A stretch of DNA of 41,227 nt, taken from assembly GCA_043421945.1 (NCBI GenBank), contig JBHOGO010000038.1:1-41227 (forward strand), in the 5' to 3' direction. The DNA comes from Thaumasiovibrio sp043421945 (GTDB lineage: Bacteria > Pseudomonadota > Gammaproteobacteria > Enterobacterales > Vibrionaceae). Positions 7,466 through 16,421 of the stretch are shown piece after piece; position 1 is the stretch's first letter; each line of letters opens with the position of its first letter. The notes under the pieces were generated by a model, which was given only the letters and a program-made list of their open reading frames with translations, was not told where the DNA came from and searched no databases. The translations under genes were made by a program, and so were the position numbers.

Positions 7466-9514
7466 TTACGGCATATCTCGAACTGGTCGAGCATAGTTTT
7501 CAATACGAATGACATCACCTTGGGGTCCGTGCCCATTTGGATAATCTGCTGCATTTCCTTCTTTAGGCTCTGCTCGTTGAGCGCCCGCGCCATGTACATC
7601 CAATAGCGTGCGAGTCTCTGAGTTTGGTCTTTTCATAAACCCTAAGCATTCTCCAAAACAGAAATAGGCCGCTTGTGATTGAGGGTTTGGACCAACACGT
7701 AGATGAGTCGTGTTACTCCAAAAAGCAGGGTAGTTCAGCTCCCCTTGCTCATCTTTAATCGAAGAGATGGAAAATATAGGGTTAATTGCCGCAGAGTCTG
7801 TTGCTTGTGGTGATCGGGTATAATCGACAATTGTTTGAAGCTCTTTAATGCTAGGTAGGCGCCAGTCACTATAACCTAGGTATTTCTCTTTATTTAGTTG
7901 AGCTATCCACGCTTTAGACTCTGACCAATTCATTGCCGCTTGACTGTCTTGCTTTGCCCACATCAGTTGTGTTGCAAAGTCGCTGACTGTTTGGTCATTA
8001 TTATCATGAAAGTGATTTTTACCGTAATCGGTATTTCCACGAACCAATCGAACCGTAAACTTGTTATCTTGTTTCGTGCGGGGCTGTACTAGGGGGTAAC
8101 CTTTGATTCGCCCATCAGCAAAGTTAACACCAAAGAGTGCTTTGTCTTTACCCATGACTTTACCCGTATAAATCGACGTTGTTAGGTACTGTGAATCAAT
8201 TACCCGCTCTCCGTTTGTGCCGTAAGCAAATTCAAACGTATCGATGTCAATGAACGGCTTAGCACCATCAGGAACCTTATACATATCCCGATTACTGGCA
8301 TCAACACCGGTGAACAATATAAGCGAATACAATTCCTTGATACTCGGGATACGCCAATCATCGTACCCACCAATATTCGCCCCTTTTGCATATTCAACGG
8401 CTTCATCAAAGCTCAACACTTTATAGTCTTGTTGCCACATGAGGCCTGTGACTTTATCGGTCACTGTATTGTTATCGTTCTTCTGATATTGAGCGGTGTC
8501 TACCGAAACGACAGGGTAGCTCGCTTGGTCAATTGGGGCTGTTTCTGGTGCCGCTTGGGCAAAAGGAGCGTTAGGCTTTGTGACCCCACAGTCTAACGAC
8601 ATAAAGTCAGCACCAAAGATGACTTCACCCTGATATTGGTTTCCGATAATGTTTAAACTGGCAGCTTCATCAATTTCACCCCGTACAAAATGGGTATAAA
8701 CAAGCTTACCTACATTGGCATCCGCTGCTATTTGGCTCGATTCTTTTATATTTAAATGTGCACGTTGTTTGTTACTTCTTTGAGTATTATTTGTTTTTTC
8801 TGATCTGAGTGTTTTATTGTTATTATCTGGTCCTTTTCTGCTGTTGTTCATGATCATTCCACCAGAATCAATGATCAAACAGTCGGCACCTTTTGCAAAT
8901 TCTGCCACGCCAGGGCCAGAGTTCAAATCTCCTGTCACGACAACCGATTGATCGCGATAATCTAGGCGGTATGCTATTGATTCGATGGTGTGTGGTACGG
9001 AAAGAGTAGAGATTTTAATGTCATCAACTTCAAAACTGTCACCACCTTTTAATTCACGGACAGTGATATTATCTATTCGTCCGTCTAAAGAACGTTGGGT
9101 CTTGCTCAGGCGGTAATTTAGATCTTCTTCATAAAATTGAATATTATTTTCAACAAGCACTTTCGTTTGTGTTGGGCCTGCAATAAGAAAATTATCACGT
9201 CCAAGTAAGGCTGTAGTGAAGACAGAAGAAAAATCGGCATTGTGGTCTAAATGGTGGTGGGTGAAAAGAAGTGCATCCATTTGACGCCCATCAATATTCA
9301 ATTCTTCCAAATTACGTTTAACGCCATCGCCCATATCTATTAAAATTTGGGTATTGCCTTGTGTGATCAGCACGCCTGCACTGACTCGCTTAGGATTATA
9401 ATCTGGAGAGCCAGAGCCTATAATCGTTGTGTTCATTTGAGGGGATTGTGCATAGGCTAGATTTGCTAGGCCGCATGCCGTAATGAGAATGATACTTCGC
9501 TTAAGATAAGCCAT
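7466..9514 (-). CDS. Secreted MBL-fold hydrolase fused to two DUF1566 domains
   Basis: A 682-residue protein from the ATG at 9514, which is preceded by GGAG. A TTG at 9526 is in frame but lies upstream of that site. Residues 1-23 form a signal peptide ending AYAQ. Residues about 27-320 are a metallo-beta-lactamase fold: HHHLDH at 86-91 (HxHxDH), then TVRELKGGD, SVPH, VVVTGDLNSG and YTHF, the pattern of RNase Z/AtsA-type phosphodiesterases or arylsulfatases. Residues about 335-495 and 505-680 are two DUF1566 (Lcl C-terminal) domains, each with a GLMW- or QLMW-like start and GYDDWRIPSIKEL or GYSDWRLPSIKEL. It probably acts in the periplasm or outside. The MBL part behaves as a cassette (see findings). 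Confidence 0.8.
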   Translation of the reverse strand: MAYLKRSIILITACGLANLAYAQSPQMNTTIIGSGSPDYNPKRVSAGVLITQGNTQILIDMGDGVKRNLEELNIDGRQMDALLFTHHHLDHNADFSSVFTTALLGRDNFLIAGPTQTKVLVENNIQFYEEDLNYRLSKTQRSLDGRIDNITVRELKGGDSFEVDDIKISTLSVPHTIESIAYRLDYRDQSVVVTGDLNSGPGVAEFAKGADCLIIDSGGMIMNNSRKGPDNNNKTLRSEKTNNTQRSNKQRAHLNIKESSQIAADANVGKLVYTHFVRGEIDEAASLNIIGNQYQGEVIFGADFMSLDCGVTKPNAPFAQAAPETAPIDQASYPVVSVDTAQYQKNDNNTVTDKVTGLMWQQDYKVLSFDEAVEYAKGANIGGYDDWRIPSIKELYSLILFTGVDASNRDMYKVPDGAKPFIDIDTFEFAYGTNGERVIDSQYLTTSIYTGKVMGKDKALFGVNFADGRIKGYPLVQPRTKQDNKFTVRLVRGNTDYGKNHFHDNNDQTVSDFATQLMWAKQDSQAAMNWSESKAWIAQLNKEKYLGYSDWRLPSIKELQTIVDYTRSPQATDSAAINPIFSISSIKDEQGELNYPAFWSNTTHLRVGPNPQSQAAYFCFGECLGFMKRPNSETRTLLDVHGAGAQRAEPKEGNAADYPNGHGPQGDVIRIENYARPVRDMP

Positions 9515-9677
9515 AAAGGACTCCAACTTCAGAATAGTAAACTTATTACACTTTAGAAGTTGTTATCAGTAAGTTATATACTCTTTACTTAGTTTTACGT
9601 ACAAATTTGTCGCAGTATATGTGATATTAGCAATAATAACGTAAGCGCTCTACGAGCCTACGTAGCGCGCTTAACTA
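8265..9677. repeat. Paralogous segment A of the DUF1566 locus
   Basis: The stretches 8265-8553 and 9436-9677 match 22846-23134 and 23135-23378 almost base for base, covering part of the first DUF1566 domain, the signal peptide, the ribosome site and about 160 bp of upstream DNA. The intervening 8554-9435 (882 nt) has no counterpart in copy B. The upstream matches include the shared tract TTACGTACAAA and AGCAATAATAACGTAAGCGC. Confidence 0.85.
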
Positions 9678-9681
9678 TTGA

Positions 9682-9747
9682 TTGATTCCCATCGCCAGAG
9701 TTGTTTGGCTGTGTGTTATCTCTGGGTCTTTGTCTATAACACCATCA
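9682..9747 (-). pseudogene. Fragment of an unknown gene, matching 24922-24987
   Basis: About 66 bp match the segment at 24922-24987, where they belong to the C-terminal end of an otherwise lost reading frame. Here one base is missing relative to the other copy, and the frame ends abruptly on both sides. It lies directly upstream of the MBL-DUF1566 promoter region, where the other copy has a sulfatase gene in between. Confidence 0.6.
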
Positions 9748-9789
9748 TCAAGGTTTTGCGCCCAATTACAGTAGTATCAGTCAGCGAGC

Positions 9790-10185
9790 AAAGAGCGTTG
9801 ATGCGAACACACACCAATTCTCTGTGCCGAACTTTCACTCTCCAATGTAACAGATGGAGAAGCACTACCAGGTCTTTTAAAACAGACGCATAGAAAGATA
9901 AAGTCTCTATCAGAAGACGGTGCATACGATACGTGCTTGTGCTATGAAGTCCAAAAAGGCTAAACCTCTTGTCCCACCGCGTATTGACGCGGCATATTGG
10001 GAGTCAGGTCACCCAAGAAACCAAGTTGTCGCCTATCAGAAAATCGACGGTTCAATGCAGAGTGGAAAGCAGAGTCGGGCTACCACTCTCGCTTAATATC
10101 GGAAACGGCGATGTTCAGATACAAAACGCTCATGGGAGGAAATCTGAGCCTACGAGATGACGATGCGCAAATGGGTGTAACCAAA
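9790..10185 (+). pseudogene. IS5-family transposase, C-terminal remnant
   Basis: Three plus-strand frames together give an IS5 (IS903/IS1031-like) transposase C-terminus. In order they read DGEALP, LLKQTHRKI and DGAYDT (the DGAYD motif with a catalytic Asp), then after a frameshift PLVPPR, YWESGHPRN and VAYQK, then after a second frameshift WKAESGYHSRL and SETAMFRYK, followed by LSLRD. The last block holds the conserved Tyr-x2-Arg and Glu signature. The N-terminal half is absent. At least two frameshifts make it inactive. Confidence 0.8.
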
Positions 10186-10204
10186 AAGTATTATTGCTCC
10201 TGAA

Positions 10205-10654
10205 ATGTCCCTATCAGTTAGGTTGGTGCTGCCATGGTAGTGGTGTGTTGTTTAATAGTATGTTGCTTTACTGATAATAACCAGAAACAAGTAAGCTATA
10301 GGAACAGGGTTCCTATCCTCGCAAGATAAATGTAAATACCGCCCATTATTGTAATTCTTATGTTGTTATTATGTGTCTTCTTTGTGTTTTATATATTCAT
10401 TTCGCGCATTGGTCGGGTAATATTTAGTCAAAAGATATAAGCGGAATATATTAATTGTATAGTTAGATCAAATACAACTACTATGCATAATGGTGCTTAT
10501 TGGTTTTTGGGTGTTTTGTGAAATTAATTGATGTGACAAGCTATTGTGATTCAGGGGATTGAGTCACAGGTTTTAGCATGTTGTGAGCTCAAGCAGATCT
10601 GCACAGGAAGAATTTACACTAGCTTCTCTATGTCAATACTATGGTTACCATTAA
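10205..10654. other. AT-rich intergenic region with a palindrome
   Basis: About 450 bp with no convincing gene. It contains a 19-bp palindrome (10298-10316, arms ATAGGAAC and GTTCCTAT around AGG) and AT-rich stretches from 10320 to 10500 that could hold the promoter of the winged-helix regulator. The first 40 bp may be the worn right end of the IS5-type remnant. Confidence 0.45.
10298..10316. promoter_or_regulatory. 19-bp palindrome, possible operator
   Basis: Two perfect 8-bp arms separated by 3 bp. The tight spacing suits a dimeric regulator rather than an RNA hairpin. It lies about 340 bp upstream of the winged-helix gene. No protein has been linked to it. Confidence 0.3.
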
Positions 10655-10993
10655 ATGTTCGAATATGAAATAGCGGAGAGCTGTAATCTGCATCCACTGA
10701 TATGTGATAAAAAGTTATTTTTTCCCAACGGAGTGGTGCTGTGTCAAAAGACTCAGAGTTATTTATATCAGATTTCACCGCTTCAATATCATGTCCTTGA
10801 TTACCTGTGGCAACACAAGGGATGCGTGGTAAGCAAGAAGAATATTTCAGAATATGTCAAAACCAAACAATCGACATTTAGTCAGCAAGCCGCGGTGATT
10901 GCAGTGTCAAAATTAAGAAGAATCCTCACAAAGCACAGAATAGTAACGGTTAGAAAGGTTGGGTATGTCCTTCAAAATATTGAGCTAGAGTGA
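10655..10993 (+). CDS. Stand-alone winged-helix (OmpR/ToxR-type) regulator
   Basis: A 112-residue protein consisting of little more than one C-terminal transcriptional-regulator winged helix. It has a short strand region (residues about 15-40), then ISPLQYHVLDYLWQHKG, the recognition-helix region (about 65-90, ending VSKLRRIL) and the wing TVRKVGYVLQ. Neither a receiver domain nor a membrane segment is present, unlike OmpR or ToxR. The ATG at 10655 follows an in-frame stop at once and lacks a strong ribosome site. It lies on the same strand about 800 bp ahead of the pilus operon, separated by a TnpB fossil, so control of the pilus genes is plausible but unproven. Confidence 0.7.
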   Translation: MFEYEIAESCNLHPLICDKKLFFPNGVVLCQKTQSYLYQISPLQYHVLDYLWQHKGCVVSKKNISEYVKTKQSTFSQQAAVIAVSKLRRILTKHRIVTVRKVGYVLQNIELE

Positions 10994-11228
10994 TGTTCAG
11001 AAGGAGGGCTATCTGGTTAACGGAGCGCTACAAGCGAATATGAATTGCCCGTGCTAATTATTCAGGACTGCTTATGAACAAAGGCTAATTGAGTTTGTCG
11101 CTGGTTATGAATACACGTGTAGCGTAAAGGAATCGATCACGCTACTGCCGTACTCACCGTGTTTAGAACTTGAATAACACTTATTAAGTTGACCGGTGTC
11201 TTGACGTTTTGCCGCTGGTGCGACTAGA

Positions 11229-11681
11229 AAGGTATCTCATCCCCAAATCGATACCTATGCTCTTTTTGCTCATAGGTAGTCGTTAAGCTTGAAGTTGCAT
11301 GAACAAAAATTAAATATCGACCAGCCCCTACGGTACAGAATGCTGCTTTGTTGAACTTAACAAACAGTTTAGAACGCTTCTGTTTTGGTCGGGAATTTTC
11401 GACAATCAAAGACGTTCTTTGACGCTGCTTGTTGGTGATGTAAGAGGGTAGTCGAGATATGAAGGCGCTCATTAAACCAGTTGACGTATGTGGTTTCTGA
11501 GATCTATTAGCTGGCTAGAGGCGGCATTGTCGTTAACCTTTGGGTTCCGATTGTAGAACGTGCCAGCGCGCCAATACAGGGTAGAGTTATAAACAAAACG
11601 TACACTATCAAACGTGCGATCCAGCTAGTTTATTTGCTCGCTTGTTAGGTTCATGCGGCGTTTATCGCTCTTTCTTTCATG
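11229..11681 (-). pseudogene. TnpB (IS200/IS605, IS1341-type) fossil
   Basis: Minus-strand frames strung together read like TnpB/OrfB. Near 11654-11480 come MNLTSEQ, then (past a stop) LDRTFDSVRFVYNSTLYWR. A second frame gives LLHHQQAASKNVFD followed by KFPTK, matching the usual LRHQQxAFKNFF-x-KFPTFK block. A third gives KAAFCTVGAGRYLIF. Near 11260-11229 a frame contains GIDLGM, the RuvC-I motif. Stops and at least three frameshifts make it dead, and the C-terminal nuclease and zinc-finger parts are missing. Confidence 0.7.
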
Positions 11682-11789
11682 GCTCACAAGAGGGCACCAT
11701 TCTTTGTGGGTGTAAAGGATATTCAATTCATAGAGAGGAGTGGCGTTTTTCACTTACATAAAGGTAGGCGGGAAACGCCAGCAAACAAA
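11682..11789 (+). promoter_or_regulatory. Leader of the pilus operon
   Basis: About 110 bp between the TnpB fossil and the first pilin ATG. It contains a run AGAGAGGAG at about 11732-11741 and a purine-rich stretch near 11763-11775, but neither is at normal ribosome-site spacing for the ATG at 11790. The operon promoter must lie here or further upstream in the fossil. No clear -10/-35 pair was identified. Confidence 0.25.
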
Positions 11790-12344
11790 ATGAGACAATG
11801 TAATCAAAAAAAAATATGGGTAGCAGGAACCATTGCAGCCGTCTTATCCGCAGGCGCTTTCGCTGATGAGACTGCGACTGCAGCTTTTCAGTGGGCAGGA
11901 ACTGTACCAGGTGCCAGTGGGGATAATACCTCGTTTCGTGTAGTACCAGGTGATATGTCCACCGATTTCGATAACGGTCTGTTGCTTATTACTGAAACGA
12001 CGCCTGGAGCTTATAACGTTCGTGGTTATGAGATGGACTTTAAAGTTCAGAAAGATGACGGCAGTAATGCGAACTGGCAAGATTTGGATGAGTTTGATTA
12101 TTCGGTGCAGCGCTTGGCTTATGCATATGGTGCATCGGGTATGATTTCTGATTTGGACAACTCTCATTACACCGTTGTGGTGGATGGTGATATTTCTGAG
12201 TTGGGCGAGAATAAGTCCTACAAGGGTAATGGCCGCGTTAATGTACCTATTCACGTGGAGTCTGTGAATGACATTACCACCGGTCTTGAAGCCGGGGTGG
12301 GGGTTGCTGTCTCAGCGACCTTACTGATTACTCAAACGCTTTAA
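11790..12344 (+). CDS. Chaperone-usher pilin subunit 1 (probable major pilin)
   Basis: A 184-residue protein from the ATG at 11790. A longer frame from 11679 would put 37 residues before the signal peptide and is unlikely. The signal peptide ends AGAFA at about residue 24. The mature part is beta-rich, with the block VVPGDMSTDFDNG, then LITETTPGAYNVRGYEMDF, and a C-terminal strand VAVSATLLIT that would fit donor-strand exchange. It is a clear paralog of the next gene. The position as first gene of an alternate chaperone-usher operon suggests the major shaft subunit. There is no Cys pair in the mature part, as in CS1-type pilins. Confidence 0.8.
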   Translation: MRQCNQKKIWVAGTIAAVLSAGAFADETATAAFQWAGTVPGASGDNTSFRVVPGDMSTDFDNGLLLITETTPGAYNVRGYEMDFKVQKDDGSNANWQDLDEFDYSVQRLAYAYGASGMISDLDNSHYTVVVDGDISELGENKSYKGNGRVNVPIHVESVNDITTGLEAGVGVAVSATLLITQTL

Positions 12345-12358
12345 TTGAGGAGGTTCCC

Positions 12359-12895
12359 ATGCGATGCATTATAGCGCATTTTATAATACTAAGCGTTATG
12401 GGCATGGGAGCTGCATCCTATGCGATGCCTATCGAAAAATCATTTCCTATCACCATGAATGTGGAATGGACAGAGGCGGGCAATCGGATACAGGTTGTCC
12501 CCGGGGAGAATACAACGGACTTCAACCATGGTGTGTTACAGATAACAGAAACAACCCGCGGAACGTATGAGATTCGAGGGCAGGAGATGGATTTTAGGGT
12601 TGAAGAGAAGCAATCTGACACGGCTTGGGTTGCACTGGATACCTTTGAGTATACCGTACAGCGGGTGCGTTACGCCTATGGCGAGTCGAACATGTTGCTG
12701 GATGATCGTGGCGTATACCACGTAGTGGTAAATGGTAATGTCGCGCCAGTGGGGGAGGCGACGAGTTACAGTGGTCATGGTCGTACTAATGTGCCCATTT
12801 ATGTGTATTCGACACAAGAGTTTACTGATGAGTTAGAAGCAGGAACACAGGTTGCGGTATCGGCGACCTTGCTGGTGACACTAGGGACGCTATAG
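12359..12895 (+). CDS. Chaperone-usher pilin subunit 2
   Basis: A 178-residue secreted protein with signal peptide (about residues 1-22, ending ASYA). It shares with the preceding pilin the block VVPGENTTDFNHG, then LQITETTRGTYEIRGQEMDF, later EYTVQRVRYAYGES, and the C-terminal strand VAVSATLLVT, so the two arose by tandem duplication. A strong GAGGAGG ribosome site lies 7 nt before the ATG, and the gap from the first pilin is only 14 bp. It may be a minor or alternative shaft subunit. The two are diverged enough that they are unlikely to be fully interchangeable. Confidence 0.8.
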   Translation: MRCIIAHFIILSVMGMGAASYAMPIEKSFPITMNVEWTEAGNRIQVVPGENTTDFNHGVLQITETTRGTYEIRGQEMDFRVEEKQSDTAWVALDTFEYTVQRVRYAYGESNMLLDDRGVYHVVVNGNVAPVGEATSYSGHGRTNVPIYVYSTQEFTDELEAGTQVAVSATLLVTLGTL

Positions 12896-12918
12896 CGGCT
12901 AAGGATTAAAAAATCGTG

Positions 12919-15672
12919 ATGAATAGGTCATTGCTGTGGCTATTTGCGGTGTCGAGTACGGTAATGGCTAATAGCTATCCAGACGATTTTTCGAATTATT
13001 TTATTGAAAGCCCTCAGCGTATTGATGTCGTGATTGCCGGGGAGCGAAGTGGGTTGGATGTGTTGGCACTCGTCGACTACGACTCATTTCGTTTGGTTGA
13101 AGGAACAAACGAGTATTTATCATTGGCGGCATTTTTATCACGTAGTCACATTAACCGATCGACAGTGGAAGCCATTATGTCTGACGCGGTCGTAGGCATT
13201 GGTACGGACCCTGACTGCTCTGTCCGCTATAGTCGTTGCTTGCTTACGGTGAGTGGTGATGACCAGCCCCGCTACGTGTTTAATTTTGATGAGAGTGTAC
13301 TCAAGATTTTTGTGCCGGCATCGAGTGTCAGTGGGGGGAATGATCATATTGAGTATGAGGCGCCATGGAGCCACTCATCGGGTCTGATTAACTGGAGCAA
13401 TCTGTATGGTTATACCGAATTTGAGGGGCGAGAAAGGTTTAATTGGTCAAATCAAACGACCCTAGGGTTGCCATTGGGGTATCTGTATATGGATACCACG
13501 CTAAAAAATGACGATTTTACAACGTATGCTGCGTTGTATGACGCAGAGTGGGAAGGTGTCCGTCTGCAAGCTGGTCGAAATCGTTATAACCCGAGCTTCA
13601 ACACCACGGATTATCTCAATACCGGTATGACTATTAGTGGTTATAACGTGTTTGTGGGCAGTAGCCGAAATCTGGTACGCGGTAATGTGAAGGCGTTACA
13701 GCGCATTCACTTTTACGCGCCACAGCAGGGACGAGTGGAAGTGTATCGAGAAGGACGCTTAGTGCTGACAAAGGTGGTCGCTGAAGGTCAGCAATACTTG
13801 AGCTATGACGAGCTACCTGTAGGGGCTTATCAGGCTACATTATTACTAAAAGTGAGTGGTGAAGTGGTGCTCACGGAAACCCGACAGGTGGTCAATGATC
13901 AGCTGTTTTCATTGCGACCACGTGAGACGGATTGGGTGGGGGGGATTGGCCATTTTAATACACTCGACGACGACTATTATGGCTTACCGGAGGGAGCGCG
14001 CAATTACGCACGAGTCATGACAAATACTCGTATCACTGAAGCGTGGATGTTGGGAGGGGCGGCGACGGGGACCAGTGACAATTTGTACGGTCAAGTGGGA
14101 AGTCAGCTACAACTAGGAGACCTCTCTGCCAGTTATTCTCTGGGTTTTTTTTCAGAGGGTGAGTCTTATCAGACGGCACGCCTGAGCGTCAGCCGTGTAT
14201 ATGCATATTGGCGATCGTTTGATTATGATACCGCACAGCCAGAGCGTCTATCACTGCCTCACTATCTATATGGCTTGCAAGCGTATAAAGAAGTTGGGGT
14301 GGGGGGGTATTCTGGTATCGGGAGCGGCCAAGGATATCTGCGATATAGCTATTACGATATGACATCACCACTTCGTGATGGGCTGGCAGATAGGATGACC
14401 AATCGATATACAGTCTCAACCGGTTATGATGTACCATTCTTTGGGGGCTCGTTAAATCTCTATGCTGACTATCACTTTAATAACGCACAGGATGATGACT
14501 ATCGAGTGATGCTGTCGTGGAGTCGTGACATTGGTCGTGGATTGTCGATTCAAACGTCGACCTACGTTAATCAGAAGGGCTTTGATTCCAACGTGAATTA
14601 CCTGCGTGCTCAACAAGACATTGATGAGTGGCATCTGAGTGGTGCAGCGGGTGCCAGACTTAACCGTGATAACACGACAGAGGCGAGTTTGAGTGCTTCG
14701 GTGATGGGCAGAGACAGCAGGGCCAATTATTCAGCTTATGGGTTTGTTAATGATGCCGGCATTAGGGATACGTCGTTAAACATCAGCGGTACCCAAGTCA
14801 TCTCGTCACATGGTCTCGCGCTAACACCTGAACGAGGCCGAGCCTTTGTGAGGATAAAACGTCATTACAATGAGGTCTTTGATACCGAAAAACCACACCT
14901 TCAGTTAGTGGTTTCACGCGATGAACATTACGGCTATCGCCGTGAATTTGAAGATGACGACATACTGCTTAAAGTCAATGAGTTTGAATATTTGCGTGTC
15001 GATGTGGATGAACTCGGGAGTTTTGTGGACGTGGACAATCGTTACTTCCAAAGTTTCATTCATCCGGGGGATGTCTACGATTTTCAAACAACCCTTTCTC
15101 CGCTCGCCTATATGATAGTGGTCTTGGATGATGTCTATGATCATCCTATTACGTCTTTACAATGTTTGGGTGACGATTGCGTCGCGATAGAAGCGCTCAC
15201 TGAAGACGGGGTGTTTGGTGTGAAATATCGTCAAGGTGGTCAATTTCAGCTGATCTCCAGTAAAGGGCTGTGTCTGCTTGATACGGACGATGAACACCGT
15301 TACCTCAAAGGGTATTGTTTGCCGGGCATAGAGGAAGTGGGTGAGTTTCATTGGAACGTCGCCCCAGAGCGAATCGAAAAGTCACCGGCTTTACTCGATG
15401 GGCATTCGGCATTGATGTTCTTTTTGGGACGTTTTGGTGTGGGCCAAGAAACGGAAGCGATAACATTACAACTTAAGAGTGAGTCCATTCCCTACAAAGT
15501 GATCAACGTCGCCAATGAAGTCTTTATCTATATTTTGGATCAACAAGAGTTCACTCAAGCACAGCGGTCTTTGTTAGAAAAGCTCGATACCTATGTGCTA
15601 CTGAAAGATGCAAAAATAGATTTACTGACTAACCAAATAAAGACAAGTCATTCAGAGCCGGAGGTGTATTAA
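12919..15672 (+). CDS. Alternate (CS1/CFA-type) outer-membrane usher
   Basis: A 917-residue usher from the ATG at 12919 (a GTG one codon earlier is also possible; AAGGA lies at 12901-12905). After a signal peptide (residues about 1-18) comes a periplasmic N-domain with a Cys pair (CSVRYSRC), like the N-domain of CfaC/TcfC. The barrel carries an inserted plug/E-set-like domain at about residues 255-335 (HFYAPQQGRVEVYREGRLVL), followed by aromatic-rich strands to about residue 650 and C-terminal periplasmic domains with Cys pairs. It secretes and assembles the two pilins and the tip subunit. It overlaps the chaperone gene by 1 nt (TAATG), indicating translational coupling. Confidence 0.85.
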   Translation: MNRSLLWLFAVSSTVMANSYPDDFSNYFIESPQRIDVVIAGERSGLDVLALVDYDSFRLVEGTNEYLSLAAFLSRSHINRSTVEAIMSDAVVGIGTDPDCSVRYSRCLLTVSGDDQPRYVFNFDESVLKIFVPASSVSGGNDHIEYEAPWSHSSGLINWSNLYGYTEFEGRERFNWSNQTTLGLPLGYLYMDTTLKNDDFTTYAALYDAEWEGVRLQAGRNRYNPSFNTTDYLNTGMTISGYNVFVGSSRNLVRGNVKALQRIHFYAPQQGRVEVYREGRLVLTKVVAEGQQYLSYDELPVGAYQATLLLKVSGEVVLTETRQVVNDQLFSLRPRETDWVGGIGHFNTLDDDYYGLPEGARNYARVMTNTRITEAWMLGGAATGTSDNLYGQVGSQLQLGDLSASYSLGFFSEGESYQTARLSVSRVYAYWRSFDYDTAQPERLSLPHYLYGLQAYKEVGVGGYSGIGSGQGYLRYSYYDMTSPLRDGLADRMTNRYTVSTGYDVPFFGGSLNLYADYHFNNAQDDDYRVMLSWSRDIGRGLSIQTSTYVNQKGFDSNVNYLRAQQDIDEWHLSGAAGARLNRDNTTEASLSASVMGRDSRANYSAYGFVNDAGIRDTSLNISGTQVISSHGLALTPERGRAFVRIKRHYNEVFDTEKPHLQLVVSRDEHYGYRREFEDDDILLKVNEFEYLRVDVDELGSFVDVDNRYFQSFIHPGDVYDFQTTLSPLAYMIVVLDDVYDHPITSLQCLGDDCVAIEALTEDGVFGVKYRQGGQFQLISSKGLCLLDTDDEHRYLKGYCLPGIEEVGEFHWNVAPERIEKSPALLDGHSALMFFLGRFGVGQETEAITLQLKSESIPYKVINVANEVFIYILDQQEFTQAQRSLLEKLDTYVLLKDAKIDLLTNQIKTSHSEPEVY

Positions 15673-16421
15673 TGCGATTTAAGCAGCGAGCAAAAAATGT
15701 TGTATTGGCGTGGGTGCTGCTCCTACCAATACAGTTGTATGCCATCGAAATTAACACGTTGTTTTCTATTGTCAATGATGATGGGGTCGCGACATTCACG
15801 TTAGGCAACCCTCAGCGGCATCGATTGTTTATCAATATCGGGATGAGCGAAGTACAGATTGAGAGCGGTGAGTTAATCAAAATCCCGTATACGAGAGACA
15901 ATATTGATGATTGGAAAATAGAGGTACGGCCTGGTCGCGCCATTATCAATCCAAACTTTGAGAAAGACTTTCAAGTACTCATGCGCTGTGGCGGAGAATG
16001 TGATCGACGTTATGACCAAGTGTTTCAGGTGATGTTTGTGCCAAGTCCGTACTTTCCAGAGTTGGAAGGTGAGCAAGATGCGAAAGTACAAATGTCATTT
16101 GGGCTCGCGCCCTATGTTCTTCTTCCTGGGCAGGAGGTGCCTCTGGATTATGACATTCGCTATGAAGAGGGAGCGTTGAGGATTGAAAATCACAGTGCAA
16201 ATTATTTCAAACTTCGTGTGGATGTATGTGGTGAAGCGGCGATAGATTACACCTGTAGTGCCACTTATCAAATTTTGGGGGGACGTCATGTCACACTGTC
16301 GCTCAGTGATATATTCATTGAGTCAAAGCTTCGCTTACAACTTCGCACGCACAACAATCAATATGAAGTGAATGAGTGGATTTTCCATGGAGGGCATTTA
16401 TGGTCAAGCAATACGTATTAA
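15672..16421 (+). CDS. Periplasmic pilus chaperone (alternate CU type)
   Basis: A 249-residue protein with a signal peptide (about residues 1-24, ending QLYA). Two Ig-like halves are expected. The first contains DWKIEVRPGRAIINPNFEKD, in which the basic residue and following strand correspond to the subunit-binding edge of CfaA/CooB-type chaperones, then FQVMFVPSPYF. The second starts near residue 150 (LDYDIRYEEGALRIENHSAN) and holds a Cys pair. It would hold pilins in the periplasm and hand them to the usher. It starts inside the usher stop codon and overlaps the tip-subunit gene by 22 nt. Confidence 0.8.
   Translation: MRFKQRAKNVVLAWVLLLPIQLYAIEINTLFSIVNDDGVATFTLGNPQRHRLFINIGMSEVQIESGELIKIPYTRDNIDDWKIEVRPGRAIINPNFEKDFQVLMRCGGECDRRYDQVFQVMFVPSPYFPELEGEQDAKVQMSFGLAPYVLLPGQEVPLDYDIRYEEGALRIENHSANYFKLRVDVCGEAAIDYTCSATYQILGGRHVTLSLSDIFIESKLRLQLRTHNNQYEVNEWIFHGGHLWSSNTY

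Noticed and set aside
9515..9526. Alternative TTG start four codons upstream for the MBL-DUF1566 gene
   Set aside because: The GGAG ribosome site lies inside this extension and is well spaced for the ATG at 9514; copy B uses the equivalent ATG at 23213.
11224..11472. An 82-codon minus-strand ORF that could be called a hypothetical gene
   Set aside because: Its text is part of the decayed TnpB (AGRYLIF region); neighbouring frames supply the rest, so it is a fossil and not an intact gene.
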